A stretch of 64,000 bases of DNA from the NCBI GenBank assembly GCA_963277665.1, contig OY728128.1:1350992356-1351056355 (forward strand), in the 5' to 3' direction. The first letter of the stretch is position 1; every line of letters begins with the position of its first letter. Below are positions 59,641 through 64,000 of the stretch, one piece after another. The translations under genes and the position numbers were made by a program. This stretch comes from Viscum album. Taxonomy: Eukaryota > Streptophyta > Magnoliopsida > Santalales > Viscaceae. Under the pieces are notes generated by a model. It worked only from the letters and a program-made list of their open reading frames with translations, was not told the origin of the DNA and did no database searches.

Positions 59641-60716
59641 TTGTATAAAAGAATGAACCCATATCATTGATAACATATCAAGAAGCTGAGAAACTGTTAA
59701 AATATGGAAATGAAAGTTATCTTGCACATATTGTTGAAAATAAGGGAATTGTTCATATTAATTATGTGATGGTGGTAAATGAACACATAAATGTTTTTCT
59801 TTATGAGTTTCCTGATGCTATACCTAATCAGGAAGTTAAATTTACCATTGAATTAGTTTTAGATGCTAATCTATTTTTGAAACCCCCTTATCGAATGGAT
59901 CAAATATAATTTCTTGGATTGAAAAATTAGTTACAGGAGTTTGTTGATAAAGGCTTCATTCATCCTACCACTTCACCATAGGGTGCTCCTATTTTGTTTG
60001 TTAAAAAGAAAGATTATTCCAGGGGGATTTACATTGATTATAGAGCTTTGAATAACATTATTGTTAAGAATAAGTATCAAATCCCTCATATCAGTGAATT
60101 TTTTGAATAGCACTAGGGAGCTCGATATTGTTACAAGATTGACTTGAGATCTAGGTACCATCAACTAAAGGTGAAGGAGGATTCCATTCTGAAAACAACA
60201 TTCCAAACTTGATATGGTCATTATGAGTTTATTGTTATTACCTTTAGCTTGAAAAATGACCCTGATGTATTTATGGATCTTATGAATAGAATATTCCATG
60301 AATATTTAGATAAGTTTGTTTTTTTATGATATTTTTTTATTGAAATATTTATGAGAATCATGAAAAAAATATAAGGATTTTTCTAAAATCACTTAAAGAA
60401 AATAATTTATATAGGAAATTTAGAAAATATTATTTTTGGTTGCAACACATTTATTTTCTTGGGAACATAGTAAATAAGGATGCAATAATAGTTAACTCGT
60501 CCAAAGAAAAAGTGGTTGATGAATGGCCATGACCGAAAAATATTATAGAGATTCATAGTTTTCTTTTATTAGAAGGTTATTATTAATGGTTAGTTAAAAA
60601 GATTGCACGATTATCTACCTCGGTAACTAAGTTAACATGAAAGGGGTTAAATTTATTTAGACATATGACTGTGATGTTTGTTTTCAGGAATTAGAAAGAA
60701 GATTGATGAATGATCC
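59641..60716 (+). pseudogene. pol: Reverse transcriptase of element II
   Basis: Open at 59667-59909 (the RT leader: F-P-D-A-I-P and P-P-Y-R-M-D). Then G-A-P-I-L-F-V-K-K-K-D (59983), Y-I-D-Y-R-A-L-N-N-I (about 60031), K-I-D-L-R-S-R-Y-H-Q-L-K (about 60136) and Y-E-F-I-V (about 60223). The catalytic box is lost in a run of T (about 60320). The end, from 60156 on, is the left arm of the inverted repeat. Confidence 0.87.
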
Positions 60717-60737
60717 ATTTTTTGGAAGGAAAATAGA

Positions 60738-61306
60738 GGATTCTCCAATCTTCTTTTCAATTCCTGAAAACAAACATCAAAGTATACTGTCCAAATAAAT
60801 TTAACCCCTTTTCATGTTAACTTAGTTACCAGGCTAGATAACAGTGAAAAGTTTTTAACAAACCCTCAGTAATAACCTGGTAATCCAAGGAAACTATGAA
60901 TCTCTATAATATTTTTAGGTCCTGGCCATTCACCAACCACTTTTTCTTTGGCTAGGTCAACTGTTATGCCATCTTTATTTACAATGTGCCCAAGAAAATA
61001 AATGCATTTCAACCAAAAATCACATTTTCTAAATTTCCTATATAACTTATTTTCTTTAAGTGTTTTTAGAACAATCCTTATATGTTTTTCATGATCCTCA
61101 TAATTTTTTGAATAAAATAAAATATCATAAATAAACAAAAAACAAACATATCTAAATGTTCATGGAATATTCTATTCATAAGATCCATAAATACATTAGG
61201 GTCATTTTTCAAGCCAAAGGGAATAAAAACAAACTCATAATGACTATATCTAGTTCAAAATGTTATTTTCAGAATGTCATCCTTCTTTACCTTTAGTTGA
61301 TGGTAC
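60738..61306 (-). pseudogene. pol: Inverted second copy of RT segment
   Basis: Reverse complement of 60156-60716, separated from it by 21 bp (60717-60737). The minus-strand frame is open from 61138 to 60866 and shows the RT thumb, with [16 protein letters not shown] and E-I-H-S-F-L-G-L. This arm is less damaged than the left one. The two arms differ by substitutions and small indels, so the duplication is old. Where other elements have RNase H and integrase, this one has only this copy and then the polypurine tract. Confidence 0.92.
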
Positions 61307-61433
61307 ACATGGTTAAGGTTTTGTAGAGAAAACACATTGTTGAAGAAGAAACATAGGAATCAAAAAATTTAATGAGGGAAATGTGTCCTCACTTGTTTAA
61401 TAAGTGAATAAAAATGGTGAGGAAATTATTTTC
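61307..61433 (+). other. Spacer between inverted RT and polypurine tract
   Basis: No coding signal. The first 20-30 bases may be a diverged extension of the right arm. Confidence 0.5.
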
Positions 61434-61449
61434 AAAGGGGGGGGGGGAG
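61434..61449 (+). other. Polypurine tract of element II
   Basis: AAA, eleven G, then AG directly before TGTAACAACTC. Confidence 0.9.
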
Positions 61450-63980
61450 TGTAACAACTCTATTACTTATAAAATAATTTCTTTTCATTCTAGAATTAAA
61501 TAGTTAAATTCATTATAAATGTATAATCAAATAAGTGGTATTTACCAAAATTAAGGAATATATAAAAATATAATAGTAACCTAACCTATGAAATTATAAA
61601 TAAAATTTATGTATCTTATAAGAAAAAATATGACATAATTATATCATAGAATAATTAAATAAATGTTTTGAAAATGATAAATTAAGTGTTGGTATTTTTG
61701 TGACACCTAAATTTTTATTTATAATTTTATAATTAGTATAATGATTTCAAAGAAAATATATCTTAATAGAATATATTAATAAATTAATATTATTTTTCTT
61801 ATGATTATAATATAATTTTATGAGACCTTAATTAATTTTTCAAAGTGTCATAAAATCATTTATAATTTTAAAATCGATATTCTTCTTAATAAATGATAAT
61901 TTTTATTAGAAATTAAATTTCTCATATTTGTAAAATTATTTTCAAAAAATAGAGCCCATTTTTGAATTCTATATGTATAAATATGGATAAGGTGATTTTT
62001 TTTGTGATTTTTCTAAAATACTAATTTTTTTTGGTGAATAGTAAAATAAGGTAATTTTGGTATATATACATTATAAATTAAATACACTATTCCTTGAGTC
62101 ATTGCTGATGTAATCAACATAATATAGAACCATAATTAATTATTTTGTTATATTTAGTGATAATTATTAAAATATTTATTTTCTTGATCCAAAATAATAA
62201 ACTAATGAAAAAATATTCAAAAAAAACCCCTCTCCTCCACTATAAATACCACCATCACCACCTCTTCTCCTTACTCCTCCAAAGAATTTTTTCTGGTTTA
62301 GTTTATACCAAACTACATTACTAAGCCTCTTACCCTTGTCTAAGACCTAATGGTCTCACTATAAGTCCAAAACAAAGGTATTTAAGGAGGTTCTCAAGGA
62401 TAAGAATTCAAGAGGGAAAATCCTATTTCATTTTCTTTTATTTTATTATCAGTTTATTTTATTTTCTTATCCCATCCTAACCTCCCATAATACAAGGGAC
62501 ATTATAACTAAATTATCTTAAATATAATGTAATGTTATTGTTTTAATGGAATATTCATCATCAAACCTCTCATCTTCTCCTCTTATTCTAGAAAATGAAT
62601 GCATCATCCGTGACATGTCAATTCACCACTTTTGTGGATGCCAAATTTTTTATTTTCCTTTACCGCCTTCAAGGATGTTCATAAAACCATTATTATGGTT
62701 AAGAAATATTTTAGTATTTATATTGTATCTTTTTTAATATTATATAACAAATTTATATATATAACATTAAATAAAATGATATAAGTTCATGATGGTCATA
62801 AAAACCTCCAAAATAAATTAAATAAATTTCATTAATATATTATCTAATGAATCAAAATCATATCAGAAAAAAATAGAATCATTTAAAATTATGGAAACAT
62901 ATCAATTCCATTTTTTTACACTTATGTAGTTTTACTTCCATTATACAAGAAAACTCATAATGAACCAACCAAGGAGACCATGAAAAAAACACACCGAAAC
63001 AATAAAAAAAATATTATCAATAAATGGGTGTAAAGATGTTATAAAAATATCATATAAGGTATTATAAATATAAATATTGTTATATAATAAATTAATAACT
63101 CTCTTCAAACCATTATATAAGAGGTTTGAACATGTTTTAAGGAACTCAAACCCAATGTAAGAGACTTTTCTTTAAAACTCCACTTCTAAATTTCTATTCT
63201 TACAAAATTAAAAAGTAAAGTTTTTATGATGAAAGTATTAATGTTTTATGATTATGTTATGGTTATTGAGAATTGTTTAAAATTAAGGGTGAAACCTATA
63301 TCTTCCTACAATGCATTGGGAATGTTTATGTTGAAAGTTGACCGTAATGGTTATTCCAAGTGTAACTGCAATGATTACACTATAAGGTAGCCGTGAGGGT
63401 TACACCATAAGGTAGCTATGAGGGTTATATTTTACGGCATACTTGAGGTTTAGAAATCACATGGTATCTGAGAGGGTTACAATATCAAGTAAGTAATTCC
63501 CTAAGTTACCTTTATGGTTTTATTTAAGTTTTCTATGTTATAGAAATATCTTATTTTGAAAAAGTATATGATACATTATGGGTGATAAATAAGTCTTTGT
63601 GAGAATGATTTTATATATTTATAAGTATTCATGGACTAATAATTTATTCTTTTTATGTCCCTTAATGAGTTTTTTTTCTCACACAAAGCTTTAAATTTTT
63701 TTTCCTTGGGTTTAAGGATGGGTAAGAGAAAATAAGAATCCAAGATGAATGTTGTGAAGATTTTTTAGGAAAATATTTCATGTTTTATTAAAAACTATTG
63801 TACTATGAAATAAATGGATACTATTTTAATAGTACACACTTTATATACTTTTTGGTTGATATGTATTAATCATGTCCTAATTCTCTAAAACTATATACAT
63901 AAAATATCTTTGGGAATGTAAGAAAGCTAATTCTAAAAGAATTTACTAGATTATAGAATGTTTAAGGTTAGGACCTTATA
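61450..63980 (+). repeat. 3' LTR of element II
   Basis: 2.53 kb, matching 43933-46481. TATA box at 62241-62248; splice-donor-like site lost (AGAGGG instead of AGAGGT at about 62411-62416). It ends GGACCTTATA; the last 20 bases of the window are outside the element. Confidence 0.9.
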
Positions 63981-64000
63981 GAGAAAAAAATAAAAAAATA

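Larger units (their letters stand above)
43933..63980 (+). mobile_element. Ty3/gypsy element II, decayed, with nested element III
   Basis: LTRs of 2.55 and 2.53 kb (43933-46481, 61450-63980), a tRNA-Met primer site at 46484 and a G-rich polypurine tract at 61434-61449. The interior holds gag (split by element III), protease, RT, then an inverted duplicate of RT in place of RNase H and integrase. It therefore lacks enzymes needed to move by itself. The 5-bp flanks are GAAAC on the left and GAGAA on the right, so the target duplication is not clear. Confidence 0.88.

Overview
This window looks like nuclear DNA from a seed plant with a large, AT-rich, repeat-dense genome. I found no host gene, rRNA gene or true tRNA gene. 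Nearly everything can be assigned to decayed LTR retrotransposons, identified by paired LTRs, tRNA-Met-like primer sites, polypurine tracts and recognisable gag, protease, reverse transcriptase (RT), RNase H and integrase motifs. Almost all coding regions carry stops and frameshifts. The species cannot be named from the sequence.

Layout. (1) 1-10183: a Ty1/copia Sirevirus-like element (+) with gag, protease, integrase, RT, RNase H, an env-like ORF, four AAGGGGGAG tracts and a 3' LTR holding a 20-unit, 23-bp array; its 5' LTR is cut by the window edge. (2) 10184 to about 42480: an old Ty3/gypsy Tat-lineage element (+) with gag, protease, RT, RNase H, a second (archaeal-type) RNase H and integrase. 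Its long 3' region contains three tandem-repeat systems and a spliced-looking gene on the opposite strand (35070-39591). (3) 17924-28497: a chromovirus-type gypsy element (-) inserted into the second RNase H of the Tat element, with matching 7-nt flanks. (4) 43933-63980: a second gypsy family (+, 'element II') with 2.5-kb LTRs. (5) 47104-58662: a third gypsy family (+, 'element III') with 4.5-kb LTRs and a gag-only interior, inserted in the gag of element II with a perfect 5-bp duplication (GGTTC). A tRNA-derived SINE lies inside element III. Nesting gives relative ages: Tat is older than the chromovirus, and element II is older than element III.

Best candidates for undescribed biology. (a) An 89-residue ORF in the U3 part of the chromovirus LTR, with a TATA box exactly 39 nt upstream of its start in both LTR copies. 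(b) A roughly 140-bp repeat in the Tat 3' region whose core folds as a hairpin with compensatory changes between copies. (c) The Tat antisense gene, with its own TATA box and candidate introns. (d) An inverted duplication of the RT segment in element II (arms about 0.56 kb, 21-bp spacer), which would give a long RNA hairpin if transcribed. (e) A shared promoter layout in three gypsy LTR families: TGAATAGT, TGATGTAAT-like, TATA, then a GTAA splice-donor-like site 140-180 nt downstream.
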